In this document: positions 1 to 6,503 of the stretch, in pieces
How positions within the stretch are numbered: the first letter of the stretch is position 1
Layout: each line of letters starts with the position of its first letter
DNA from: Shinella curvata
GTDB lineage: Bacteria > Pseudomonadota > Alphaproteobacteria > Rhizobiales > Rhizobiaceae
DNA length: 64,000 nt
Direction: 5' to 3'
Assembly (NCBI RefSeq): GCF_022899935.1
Contig: NZ_JALJCJ010000003.1
Coordinates: 1 to 64,000 of the forward strand
Program-made: the position numbers and the translations under genes
Notes under the pieces: model-generated
The model's database searches: none
The model's input: only the letters and a program-made list of their open reading frames with translations
Told to the model about the DNA's origin: nothing

Positions 1-55
1 GTTCGATGGCCGGGTTATAGGCCCACTCATTCTGGGCGTCAACAGCCGATTTCAT
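1..55 (-). CDS. Possible N-terminus of a protein running off the window (partial)
   Basis: An ATG at 55-53 on the minus strand opens a frame that stays open for 18 codons to the window edge (begins MKSAVDAQNEWAYNPAIE). There is no clear Shine-Dalgarno sequence in front of it, only a T-rich stretch. I do not recognise the product. Too little is inside the window to assign a family, and the frame could be open by chance. Confidence 0.3.
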   Translation of the reverse strand, partial: MKSAVDAQNEWAYNPAIE

Positions 56-342
56 AAAAAAAGAGAAAATCGACAAGGGATTGATTTTGTTGGAGTATTT
101 TAAGTTCCTCGGATTGAACTGGGCCAGAATGCCCCTTTCGACCGGGAAATCATCGCACGAAACGCTCGCCATGCGGTACCTACATACCGGAACGCCTTCC
201 CTCCCCTGTGAAAACACCCAAACGGCCCGGTGCATAACGAGAATGTCGGGGACACCGGCAATCTTTCGCTTGACTCAGGGCGGACAAAAAAGTGCGCCAG
301 CGGATCTCCGCGGCGCCCTTCCCTTTTCGCTTTCGCGATGGA
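56..342. other. Intergenic region, nothing recognised
   Basis: About 290 bases between the possible leftward gene at the window edge and the end of the UPF0114 gene. The first part (60-130) is relatively AT-rich and could hold the promoter of the leftward gene. I see no convincing gene, RNA or strong hairpin. Confidence 0.4.
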
Positions 343-843
343 TCAGCCCTTCAGCTTGCCCATGATCTGCTCAAGAAAACCGAGCAGCACGGCCGAGACG
401 ACGAAGGCCAGGTGCATCAGCGTCAGCCACATCAGGCGGCCGTCGGTATATTGCTGCACATTGAGGAAGACCTGCAGCAGGTGGATCGACGAGATCGCCA
501 CGATGGACGAGGCGACCTTGATCTTCAGGCTGCCGGAATCGAGCTTGCCGAGGAAGGAGACATCCTGCTCCGCCTCGTCGAAACGGCTGACGAAATTTTC
601 GTAGCCGGCGATCATCACCATCAGGATGAGGCTTGCGACCAGCGCGGCGTCGATCAGGCCGAGCATGGCAAGGATCATCTGCGCATCGTCATAGACGAAG
701 ACGTTCTTTGCCACCTTGAGGAACTTGTAGAGAAACGACACGGCATAGACGGCGAGCGCGGCGACGAGACCGAGATAGAAGACCACGAGGATCCATCGGC
801 TCGACAGGATGATGCGTTCGACGAAGAGTTCGAGGGATTTCAT
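343..843 (-). CDS. UPF0114 / YqhA (TIGR00645) family membrane protein
   Basis: 166-residue integral membrane protein of unknown function in the UPF0114 (YqhA) family. The N-terminus (MKSLELFVERIILSSRW) and the motif FVYDDAQMILAMLGLID near residues 45-65 are typical of the family. Hydrophobic segments occur near residues 17-40, 58-80, 108-125 and 140-158. The ATG at 843 is preferred over in-frame codons up to 912 because it starts the family domain and has a GGAG-containing ribosome site just upstream. It points away from the neighbouring stress cluster's other end and lacks an obvious GGAAC promoter, so I do not count it as part of that regulon. Function is not known from sequence. Confidence 0.85.
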   Translation of the reverse strand: MKSLELFVERIILSSRWILVVFYLGLVAALAVYAVSFLYKFLKVAKNVFVYDDAQMILAMLGLIDAALVASLILMVMIAGYENFVSRFDEAEQDVSFLGKLDSGSLKIKVASSIVAISSIHLLQVFLNVQQYTDGRLMWLTLMHLAFVVSAVLLGFLEQIMGKLKG

Positions 844-924
844 CTGAAAGGCTCCAGGGATTCGGCTAGTCAATGGTTGATTAACCAATGCCCATGTCGC
901 CCGCAAGACCAAGCGGCGTACAGA

Positions 925-954
925 AAAAGGGCGGCGTTGAAACGCCGCCCTTTT
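925..954 (-). terminator. Rho-independent terminator of the DUF1328 gene
   Basis: A perfect 14-bp stem (925-938 with 941-954) with a 2-base loop. A-runs on one side and T-runs on the other make it potentially bidirectional. It lies 20 bases past the DUF1328 stop codon. Confidence 0.85.
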
Positions 955-974
955 GTCAGGGGATGAAATCCGTC

Positions 975-1142
975 TTATCGCGCCCGGCGGAACAGGCCCG
1001 CGACAAGCGACAGGACCAGAAGGGCCAGGAAGACGAAGAACAGGATCTGCGCAATACCGGCGGAAGCGCCGGCGATGCCGCCGAAGCCGAGCAGGCCGGC
1101 GACCAGAGCAATGACGAGAAAGACCACAGCATAGTAGAGCAT
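975..1142 (-). CDS. DUF1328 (YtjA-like) small membrane protein
   Basis: 55-residue protein starting [20 protein letters not shown]. It consists of two hydrophobic helices separated by a Gly/Ala turn ([11 protein letters not shown]) and ends FRRAR. Length and pattern match the DUF1328/YtjA family, small membrane proteins often induced by stress in alphaproteobacteria. The ATG at 1142 follows a good ribosome site (AAGGAG). An EcfG-type promoter lies just upstream (1173-1197), tying the gene to the NepR/PhyR stress response encoded 2 kb away. Molecular function is unknown. Confidence 0.85.
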   Translation of the reverse strand: MLYYAVVFLVIALVAGLLGFGGIAGASAGIAQILFFVFLALLVLSLVAGLFRRAR

Positions 1143-1172
1143 TTTTGAACTCCTTCTTTATATCGCAGGAGA

Positions 1173-1197
1173 AACGGCCGGCGTTGAAAAAGGTTCC
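1173..1197 (-). promoter_or_regulatory. EcfG-type general stress promoter for DUF1328
   Basis: On the minus strand, GGAAC (1197-1193), a 16-base spacer, then CGTT (1176-1173). This matches the alphaproteobacterial EcfG/RpoE2 promoter (-35 GGAAC, -10 CGTT, 16-17 spacing) exactly and ends about 30 bases before the DUF1328 start codon. Use in vivo is inferred. Confidence 0.7.
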
Positions 1198-1252
1198 GGT
1201 TCGCCTGCGGTAAAGAAAGACATCGGCAGTGTTTTTTCTTCTTCACAAAACG

Positions 1253-1284
1253 ATACCGCCGCGGCCTTTCGGCTACGGCGGTAT
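1253..1284 (-). terminator. Hairpin terminator downstream of csbD-like gene
   Basis: A 9-bp stem (1253-1261 with 1276-1284) around a GC-rich loop. On the minus strand it is followed by CGTTTTG. It lies about 30 bases past the CsbD-family stop codon. Confidence 0.65.
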
Positions 1285-1314
1285 GAGCGGAGATTTACGC
1301 GGTTGGCGGCCTGC

Positions 1315-1512
1315 CTAGTGGCGGCGCTCCCAGTCGTCGATCTGCCGCTCGGCCTCCTCCTTGGCGAGGCCGTAACGCTGCTGAATCTTGCCCGAAAGCT
1401 CGACCCGGCGACCGTTGATCACGTCGAGATCGTCATCGGTGAGCTTGCCCCACTGAGCCTGGGCCTTGCCCTTGTATTCATTCCACTTGCCTTCGATGAT
1501 GTCCCAATTCAT
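1315..1512 (-). CDS. CsbD family stress protein
   Basis: 65-residue soluble protein beginning [18 protein letters not shown], with the WGKLTDDDL and GKIQQRYG motifs of the CsbD family, small proteins induced by general stress sigma factors. The ATG at 1512 has a GGACAG ribosome site upstream. The 170-residue reading frame that contains it is longer, but its upstream part matches nothing and overlaps the neighbouring gene. A GGAAC element sits 70 bases upstream (1561-1585). Together with the neighbouring genes this suggests control by the PhyR-NepR-EcfG pathway. Biochemical function is not established. Confidence 0.9.
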   Translation of the reverse strand: MNWDIIEGKWNEYKGKAQAQWGKLTDDDLDVINGRRVELSGKIQQRYGLAKEEAERQIDDWERRH

Positions 1513-1560
1513 GTCGCTGTCCTTTCTGTTCGTTGAACGCGTGGCGTTGACGGTAAGAGA

Positions 1561-1585
1561 AATCCTGCACCCCGGGAAATGTTCC
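1561..1585 (-). promoter_or_regulatory. Possible EcfG-type promoter for csbD-like gene
   Basis: On the minus strand GGAAC (1585-1581) is followed after 18 bases by TT. This fits the loose S. meliloti RpoE2 consensus GGAAC-N18/19-TT, but the -10 reads GATT rather than CGTT. It overlaps a small hairpin (1560-1567 with 1585-1592) that may instead end the upstream gene. Confidence 0.4.
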
Positions 1586-1592
1586 AGGATTT

Positions 1593-1931
1593 TCAGTGCA
1601 GGCGCGCGGCAACCTCTGCCGGATGCGCATTTTCGGCGACGAGCATGCCATCCGCCGGAGGTGCAGTCTCGCGGATCTCGATCTCCAGCCCTTTTTCGCG
1701 GCTCATGCGCCAGCTGATCTCGACATCCTCCTCGACCCAGGCCGGATCGATGGCGGCACAGCGGGCATGCACAATGCGCCCCTTGGCGCCGGCCCCACCG
1801 AGTGCGACCGGCAGGGCGCCCACGCACTCTTCCATGGATTCGAAAGCGACCTGCGGCGCGGGAAGCTCCTCGCAGGAAAGGCTGCCGGCGTTGCAGCCGA
1901 TGAGAAGCATGAATGCGGCGATGTGTTCCAT
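1593..1931 (-). CDS. Small hypothetical lipoprotein-like protein
   Basis: 112-residue protein starting [13 protein letters not shown]. The ATG at 1931 has a strong GGGAGAG ribosome site and is preferred over upstream in-frame codons (frame open to 1961). Residues 10-13 (LIGC) fit a lipobox, but the N-terminus has almost no positive charge, so export is uncertain. Further cysteines follow at about residues 20 and 31 and in the middle (HARC). I do not recognise a domain. It is the next gene in the leftward stress-type series upstream of csbD, and a weak GGAAC element lies upstream. Confidence 0.6.
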   Translation of the reverse strand: MEHIAAFMLLIGCNAGSLSCEELPAPQVAFESMEECVGALPVALGGAGAKGRIVHARCAAIDPAWVEEDVEISWRMSREKGLEIEIRETAPPADGMLVAENAHPAEVAARLH

Positions 1932-1978
1932 TTCACTCTCCCTGATCATCGGTTTGCGCATGCATCTGACGGCCGGAA

Positions 1979-2004
1979 AATGGAGAGACAGGCAAAAAGG
2001 TTCC
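1979..2004 (-). promoter_or_regulatory. Weak EcfG-like promoter for the hypothetical lipoprotein
   Basis: GGAAC (2004-2000, minus strand) with TT after 19 bases. It fits only the permissive RpoE2 consensus. Recorded because every neighbour has a similar element. Confidence 0.3.
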
Positions 2005-2038
2005 GCCGGTGGCGAATGGCGCGCCTGTCACATTTTCG

Positions 2039-2063
2039 GGAACAAATTGCGCGCCGAACCGTT
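2039..2063 (+). promoter_or_regulatory. EcfG-type general stress promoter for DUF3309 gene
   Basis: GGAAC at 2039-2043, a 16-base spacer, CGTT at 2060-2063. This is an exact match to the EcfG consensus, 47 bases upstream of the DUF3309 start codon. It probably also drives the glycine-zipper lipoprotein gene 28 bases downstream of DUF3309. Confidence 0.7.
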
Positions 2064-2109
2064 TTCGGGCCATCGCTCGATTGCGAAGCGGACGTGAAAG
2101 GAAGCGCAG

Positions 2110-2265
2110 ATGCTCGGCACCATTCTTCTCATCATTCTCATCCTTCTCCTCGTCGGTGCGCTACCGAACTGGGGATACAGCCGGGGTTGGGGCTATGGCC
2201 CGTCGGGCGGGCTGGGCCTGATCGTCCTCATCCTCCTCGTCCTTGTCCTGATGGGACGCATCTGA
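2110..2265 (+). CDS. DUF3309 small membrane protein
   Basis: 51-residue protein beginning MLGTILLIILILLLVGALP, followed by NWGYSRGWGYGPSGG and a second hydrophobic stretch ending VLMGRI. This helix / Gly-Trp-Tyr-rich turn / helix pattern is characteristic of the DUF3309 family of small alphaproteobacterial membrane proteins. The ATG at 2110 follows AAAGGAAGCGC. It lies directly behind an exact EcfG-type promoter and 28 bases ahead of a lipoprotein gene, likely one transcript. Function unknown; stress membership is inferred from the promoter. Confidence 0.8.
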   Translation: MLGTILLIILILLLVGALPNWGYSRGWGYGPSGGLGLIVLILLVLVLMGRI

Positions 2266-2293
2266 CAACCAGAGCCAGCCAGGAGCCGGAACC

Positions 2294-2554
2294 ATGAAGA
2301 ACACCATCATCGCGCTTGCCCTCGTCGCGTCCACGGTGACGCTTACCGCGTGCAGCCAGACCGAACGCGGCACCGCGATCGGCGCAGCGTCCGGGGCGAT
2401 CATCGGCGGTGCCGTAACGGGCCGTGCAGGCGGAGCGCTCGTGGGTGCCGCCGTGGGCGGGGCCGCCGGGTACCTCATCGCCCGCTCGGATCGCAGTGGA
2501 TACTGCATCTACCGCGACCGTCATGGTCGCCGCTACGAGGCCCGTTGCCGTTAA
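2294..2554 (+). CDS. Glycine-zipper lipoprotein
   Basis: 86-residue lipoprotein. A signal peptide ends in the lipobox LTAC (Cys at residue 20). It is followed by a glycine-zipper segment (GTAIGAASGAIIGGAV through VGGAAGYL, residues about 28-65) of the kind found in 17-kDa surface antigen and OmpA-like envelope proteins. The tail (YCIYRDRHGRRYEARC) has two cysteines and a basic patch. It is probably anchored in the outer membrane. Start codon follows a GGAG site. It shares a transcript with DUF3309 and so probably an EcfG promoter. Confidence 0.8.
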   Translation: MKNTIIALALVASTVTLTACSQTERGTAIGAASGAIIGGAVTGRAGGALVGAAVGGAAGYLIARSDRSGYCIYRDRHGRRYEARCR

Positions 2555-2574
2555 CCGGTAAGGCATTGAAAAAC

Positions 2575-2600
2575 GAAACGGGCCTCCAGGCCCGTTTCTT
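2575..2600. terminator. Bidirectional terminator between lipoprotein gene and nepR
   Basis: A perfect 11-bp stem (2575-2585 with 2588-2598), 2-base loop, followed by TT and preceded by AAA. It sits between two convergent genes and can serve both. Confidence 0.8.
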
Positions 2601-2630
2601 CACGTTGTAGGCAGGGAATATCGAATGCGT

Positions 2631-2828
2631 TCAGGGATCGCCGCTGGCTTTCCGCTCGGCTTCATCGAGCTTTTCCAGGAGATCGAGCAGCCGATCCGGG
2701 ACGGGCTCGGTTTCGATGACGTCGTAGAAGGATTTCAGCTTCCGGCCAACCGGACCGTTCGGGTCAAAGGCAGCCTTGGCGGGGGCGTTGCCGCTGCCAC
2801 GTCTCTTGTCTTTGCTGGGCTCGATCAT
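2631..2828 (-). CDS. nepR: NepR family anti-sigma factor
   Basis: 65-residue anti-sigma factor that holds the general stress sigma factor EcfG inactive until phosphorylated PhyR sequesters it. The sequence contains the NepR core: GRKLKSFYDVIETEPVPDR, then LLDLLEKLDEAE. The N-terminal tail is basic and disordered. It is divergent from phyR, as expected, but no ecfG follows it: the next gene downstream is a convergent lipoprotein. S. meliloti has, as I recall, two NepR/PhyR pairs (RsiA1/RsiB1 beside rpoE2, and RsiA2/RsiB2 elsewhere); this locus resembles the second. A GGAAC-N18-TT element upstream (2925-2949) suggests autoregulation. Confidence 0.88.
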   Translation of the reverse strand: MIEPSKDKRRGSGNAPAKAAFDPNGPVGRKLKSFYDVIETEPVPDRLLDLLEKLDEAERKASGDP

Positions 2829-2924
2829 GCTCTTGTTTCCATCGCGTGCCGCCCGCTATCTTCCTTTTGCCCGAAATTCCCAATAGCAAGTCAGATTTAG
2901 CATGCTACCAATAGGTTTCCGCAC

Positions 2925-2949
2925 AATGAACTCTAGCGGAAACGGTTCC
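2925..2949 (-). promoter_or_regulatory. Possible EcfG-type promoter for nepR
   Basis: On the minus strand GGAAC (2949-2945), 16 bases, CATT (2928-2925), which is GGAAC-N18-TT. It lies about 100 bases upstream of the nepR start codon inside the divergent nepR-phyR region, next to a near-palindromic GGAAACGGTTCC (2938-2949). Confidence 0.5.
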
Positions 2950-2977
2950 GATGCGGAACATATTCAGGGAGAACTCC

Positions 2978-3778
2978 ATGTCACTTTCCACCCGTATCGC
3001 ACCGCATCTCGCCTATCTCAGGCGTTTTTCCCGTGCCGTCACGGGATCCCAGACGTCCGGCGACGCTTATGTGGCCGCCATGCTGGAAGCGCTCGTTGCC
3101 GATATCTCGCTTTATCCGGCAGGGCGTAGCGACCGGATCGCGCTTTACAGGCTCTATTGCACACTCTTCGAGAACCTTGATGTGACACTGCCGGAAAACA
3201 CCTCGCCCTTCGGCTGGGAACGTCAGGCTGCCGCAAATCTCGCCAACCTGCCACCAGCCGAGCGCAAGGCCTTCCTGCTCGTTGCCGTCGAAGGATTCGA
3301 CATCGCCGAGGGCGCCGACATCCTCGATGTTTCGGAAGAGCATTTCGGCGAACTGCTCGATCAAGCTTCGCGCGACATTTCCAGCCAGGTCGCGACCGAT
3401 ATCATGATCATCGAGGACGAGCCGCTGATCGCCATGGACATCGAGGACATGGTGAAGGGTCTGGGTCACAATGTGACGGGCATCGCGCGCACCCACTCGG
3501 AGGCGGTCGAGCTTTACCACCGCACCGCGCCGCGCATGGTGCTGGCCGATATCCAGCTTGCCGATGGCTCGTCGGGCATCGATGCGGTCAACGACATCCT
3601 GAAGAACAGCACGATTCCGGTGATCTTCATCACCGCTTTCCCCGAGCGGCTCCTGACCGGCGAAAAGCCGGAACCCGCCTTCCTAGTCACCAAGCCGTTC
3701 AACCCCGATATGGTGAAGGCACTGATCAGTCAGGCGCTGTTCTTCGACGAACAGGCAAGGCTGGCAAAGTCCGCATAA
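2978..3778 (+). CDS. phyR: PhyR-type general stress response regulator
   Basis: 266-residue anti-anti-sigma response regulator. Residues 1-130 form the sigma-like domain that mimics EcfG and binds NepR. Residues 140-255 form a C-terminal receiver domain with acidic pocket E146/D147, phosphoacceptor D191 (LADIQLADG), T219 and K239 (TKPF). This reversed order is unique to PhyR. ATG 2978 is chosen because it has AGGGAG upstream and begins the conserved MSLSTRIAPHL; an in-frame codon at 2951 would add nine unmatched residues. Divergent from nepR, with its own terminator immediately after. It resembles the second S. meliloti PhyR (RsiB2). Confidence 0.92.
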   Translation: MSLSTRIAPHLAYLRRFSRAVTGSQTSGDAYVAAMLEALVADISLYPAGRSDRIALYRLYCTLFENLDVTLPENTSPFGWERQAAANLANLPPAERKAFLLVAVEGFDIAEGADILDVSEEHFGELLDQASRDISSQVATDIMIIEDEPLIAMDIEDMVKGLGHNVTGIARTHSEAVELYHRTAPRMVLADIQLADGSSGIDAVNDILKNSTIPVIFITAFPERLLTGEKPEPAFLVTKPFNPDMVKALISQALFFDEQARLAKSA

Positions 3779-3780
3779 CA

Positions 3781-3808
3781 AAAAGGCCCGCGAAAGCGGG
3801 CCTTTTCA
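3781..3808 (+). terminator. Rho-independent terminator of phyR
   Basis: Perfect 11-bp stem (3781-3791 with 3796-3806), GAAA tetraloop, ending in TTTT. It begins 2 bases past the phyR stop codon and can also serve the convergent ridA gene. Confidence 0.9.
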
Positions 3809-3828
3809 TTTCTGTCGTGTGCCTATGC

Positions 3829-4173
3829 TCAGAGCGCAGCGACGACGATGACTTCGACCAGGTAATCCGGCGTCGCGAGCTTGGATTCACCGGTGGCGCG
3901 GGCGGGCGTATGGCCCTGCGGCACCCAGGCGTCCCAGACGGCGTTCATCTTCGGAAAGTCCGCCATGTCGGCAAGCCAGATCTGGGTGGAGAGGATGCGG
4001 GTCTTGTCCGTGCCGGCCAGCGCCAGAAGGCGATCGACTTCGGCCAGTGCCTGCTTGGTCTGCTCGGTCACGTCGGAGCCGGCCTGACCGACCTGACCGG
4101 CCAGATATACGGTGCCATTGTGCACGACGGCGCCGCTCATGCGGGGGCCGGTTTCAAAGCGTTTGATGTCCAT
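3829..4173 (-). CDS. RidA family protein (Rid/YjgF/UK114)
   Basis: 114-residue RidA-family protein. Canonical members hydrolyse reactive enamine/imine intermediates of PLP enzymes in the cytosol as trimers. The family fold is visible: MDIKRFETGPRMSGAVVHNGTVYLAGQV at the start, DKTRILSTQIWLADM in the middle, and PARATGES with the arginine that binds the carboxylate in active members, then VEVIVVAAL. This looks like the shorter Rid subfamily rather than archetypal RidA, so the substrate is uncertain. It is transcribed away from gntK-dpp direction neighbours as a probable single gene, 120 bases past gntK. Confidence 0.88.
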   Translation of the reverse strand: MDIKRFETGPRMSGAVVHNGTVYLAGQVGQAGSDVTEQTKQALAEVDRLLALAGTDKTRILSTQIWLADMADFPKMNAVWDAWVPQGHTPARATGESKLATPDYLVEVIVVAAL

Positions 4174-4294
4174 GTGTCGTTCCTGTCAGGTCGAAGATCT
4201 CTCGGGAAACCCGCAAGCAATTGCCGGCAGGCCCGTCGTCTATAGGGGGCGGAAGGGCTGGGCGCCAGTGGTCATGCGCAAATTCCGCCGCCGA

Positions 4295-4810
4295 TTACGC
4301 GCCAGCGGCAAGCTGCTCGCGCGCGCCATCGACGATCTGCTGGATGGACGCATCGATATCAACGGTCACAACGCCGGGCTCGCCGGTGGGATCCTCCAGC
4401 GTCGCGAGCTGGCTGTCGAGAAGGCTCGCCGGCATGAAGTGGCCGCGCCGGGCGGTCATGCGGCCTAGAAGAAGCTCGCGGCTCCCTTTGAGGAAGACAA
4501 AGGAAAGGTTGCCACCGGCGGCGGCGCGCAGATGGTCGCGATAGATTTTTTTCAGGGCCGAACAGGAAATGACGATGCTCTCGTCCTGCGCGAGCGCGTC
4601 GGAGAGAGCGCGACCGATAATGTCGAGCCAAGGCCAGCGGTCCGCGTCGTCGAGCGCGATGCCCTTCGACATCTTCTCTACATTTGCGGCGGGGTGCAGG
4701 CTATCGCCCTCGATGAAGGCGGCGGGAAGGGCTGCGGCAAGGCCCTCGGCGACCGAGGTCTTGCCGCAACCGGAAACGCCCATGACGACGATCGCGCGGG
4801 CGTTCGTCAT
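4295..4810 (-). CDS. gntK: Gluconokinase
   Basis: 171-residue cytosolic kinase that phosphorylates D-gluconate to 6-phosphogluconate, the entry point to the Entner-Doudoroff route (edd is at 58-60 kb in this window). Walker A GVSGCGKTS is at residues 12-20, followed by EGDSLHP and NVEKMSKGIALDDADRWPWL, the classic gluconokinase signature; VISCSALKKIYRD and RRGHFMPASLLDSQ follow. Length is normal for the family. It starts 11 bases after the dppF stop, so it may be co-transcribed with the dipeptide transporter genes. No gluconate transporter is adjacent. Confidence 0.93.
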   Translation of the reverse strand: MTNARAIVVMGVSGCGKTSVAEGLAAALPAAFIEGDSLHPAANVEKMSKGIALDDADRWPWLDIIGRALSDALAQDESIVISCSALKKIYRDHLRAAAGGNLSFVFLKGSRELLLGRMTARRGHFMPASLLDSQLATLEDPTGEPGVVTVDIDASIQQIVDGAREQLAAGA

Positions 4811-4821
4811 CGCGTCAAACC

Positions 4822-5652
4822 TCAGGCGACGCGCTTGCGGCGTTCGACGCGGGCGCGGATGGCGTCCACATCGACGCGGGGCGTCGCGGCGAAGAGGGTT
4901 TTCGTATAGCTGTGCTGCGGGTCTTCGAAGACCTGGTCGCGGCTGCCGTACTCCACGGCCTCACCGAAATACATCACCATCACATCATTGGCGATGTGGC
5001 GCACGACCGAGAGGTCGTGGCTGATGAAGACGTAGGTCAGCTGGAACTCGTCCTGCAGGTCGGCAAGCAGGTTCAGCACCTGGGCCTGCACCGAAAGATC
5101 GAGTGCGGAAACCGGCTCGTCGAGCACCAGAAGGCGCGGATTGAGCATCAGCGCACGGGCAATCGCCACGCGCTGGCGCTGGCCGCCGGAGAACATATGC
5201 GGGTAACGCCCGTAATGCTTCTCTTCCAGGCCCACCTTCTTCAACATGGCCATGGCGCGGTCGCGCCGCTCGTCTGCCGGCACCTTCGTGTTGATGACCA
5301 GCGGTTCCGTGAGGATATCGCCGATCTTCTTGCGCGGATTGAGCGAACCATAGGGGTTCTGGAAGACGATCTGCACCTTGCTGCGCATTTCGGACGTCAG
5401 CGGCTCGCTGGCGATGTCGACCTTGCGGCCATCGATCAGCATTTCGCCTGACGTGATCGGATCGATCATCGTGACCATACGGGCAACGGTGGATTTGCCG
5501 CAGCCGCTTTCGCCGACGATGGCGAGTGTCTTGCCCTGCTCGACCTTGAAGCTCACGCCCTTGACGGCGTGAACGGTCTTGGCAGGTTTCAGGAGACTAC
5601 CGGGAATATGGTAGTCGCGCTTGAGGTTCTTTGCTTCGAGAACTGGGGTCAT
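4822..5652 (-). CDS. dppF: Dipeptide ABC transporter ATP-binding protein DppF
   Basis: 276-residue ATPase subunit of a DppABCDF peptide importer. Walker A GESGCGKST near residue 48, ABC signature FSGGQRQR near 155, Walker B LLVLDEP near 175, and the D-loop SALDLS follow in order. The C-terminus retains YTKTLFAATP but is shorter than many DppF proteins (about 320). Its ATG overlaps the dppD stop codon by four bases (ATGA), so the two are translationally coupled. Last of the five transport genes. In rhizobia Dpp systems also take up 5-aminolevulinate; substrate here is inferred from family only. Confidence 0.92.
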   Translation of the reverse strand: MTPVLEAKNLKRDYHIPGSLLKPAKTVHAVKGVSFKVEQGKTLAIVGESGCGKSTVARMVTMIDPITSGEMLIDGRKVDIASEPLTSEMRSKVQIVFQNPYGSLNPRKKIGDILTEPLVINTKVPADERRDRAMAMLKKVGLEEKHYGRYPHMFSGGQRQRVAIARALMLNPRLLVLDEPVSALDLSVQAQVLNLLADLQDEFQLTYVFISHDLSVVRHIANDVMVMYFGEAVEYGSRDQVFEDPQHSYTKTLFAATPRVDVDAIRARVERRKRVA

Positions 5653-6503
5653 CGAACGGCTCCCGCAAAAATCTCGGCGTCGGTCAGCTTTTCGGTGATC
5701 GTCGGCAGACGGCCGCCGGTGGCATTTTCCGGCAAGGCGGCAAGCAGCGCCTTGGTATAGACGCTCTTGGGTTCGGAGAAGAGCGAGAGCACATCGGCCT
5801 GCTCGATCTGCCGGCCCTTGTACTGCACGATCACGCGATCGGCGGTCTCGGCGACGACGCCCATGTCATGGGTGATGATGATGAGGCCCATGCCGTGCTC
5901 GTCCTGAAGCTTCATGAGAAGATCCAGGATCTGCTTCTGGATCGTCACGTCGAGCGCGGTGGTCGGCTCGTCGGCGATCAGAAGCTTCGGGTTGCAGGCC
6001 AGAGCGGTGGCGATCATCACACGCTGGCACTGGCCGCCCGACATCTGGTGCGGGAAGTGGCCGAGGCGCTCTTCCGGGTTCGGAATACCGACCGACTGGA
6101 AGAGTTCGATGGCCCGGTCACGCCGCGCCTTGCGGCCCAGATCCGTGTGGATGCGCAGCACTTCCTCGATCTGGAAGCCAACCGTGAAGCACGGATTGAG
6201 GCTGGCGATAGGCTCCTGGAAGATCATGGCAATATCCTTGCCGATGATCTTGCGACGGTCGCTGTCCGACATGGCCTGCATGTCGCGGCCGTTGAAGGTC
6301 AGCACGTCGGCCGTCACCTTCGCCGTCCAGGGCAGAAGGCCCATGGCTGCGAGCATGGAGACGGACTTGCCCGAACCGGATTCACCGACGATGGCAAGGA
6401 CTTCGCCCTCGTCGACCTTCAGGGATACACCATCCACCGCCCGGAAGGGGCCGGAGGCCGTCTGGAATTCGACGGTGAGGTTTTTGATTTCGAGAAGCGA
6501 CAT
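5649..6503 (-). CDS. dppD: Dipeptide ABC transporter ATP-binding protein DppD
   Basis: 284-residue ATPase partner of DppF. Walker A GESGSGKS near residue 37, signature MSGGQCQR near 157, Walker B LLIADEPTTALDVT near 178, and switch histidine ITHD follow. The C-terminal Opp/Dpp extension begins YTKALLAALPE. ATG 6503 is preferred; a GTG lies one codon upstream. The stop codon of dppC overlaps this start (TGATG), so coupling is expected. Slightly shorter than E. coli DppD (about 327), with the extra C-terminal segment missing. Confidence 0.92.
   Translation of the reverse strand: MSLLEIKNLTVEFQTASGPFRAVDGVSLKVDEGEVLAIVGESGSGKSVSMLAAMGLLPWTAKVTADVLTFNGRDMQAMSDSDRRKIIGKDIAMIFQEPIASLNPCFTVGFQIEEVLRIHTDLGRKARRDRAIELFQSVGIPNPEERLGHFPHQMSGGQCQRVMIATALACNPKLLIADEPTTALDVTIQKQILDLLMKLQDEHGMGLIIITHDMGVVAETADRVIVQYKGRQIEQADVLSLFSEPKSVYTKALLAALPENATGGRLPTITEKLTDAEIFAGAVR

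Noticed and set aside
2951-2977. Upstream start for phyR at 2951
   Set aside because: It adds nine residues not expected in PhyR, while ATG 2978 has AGGGAG upstream and begins the conserved N-terminus.
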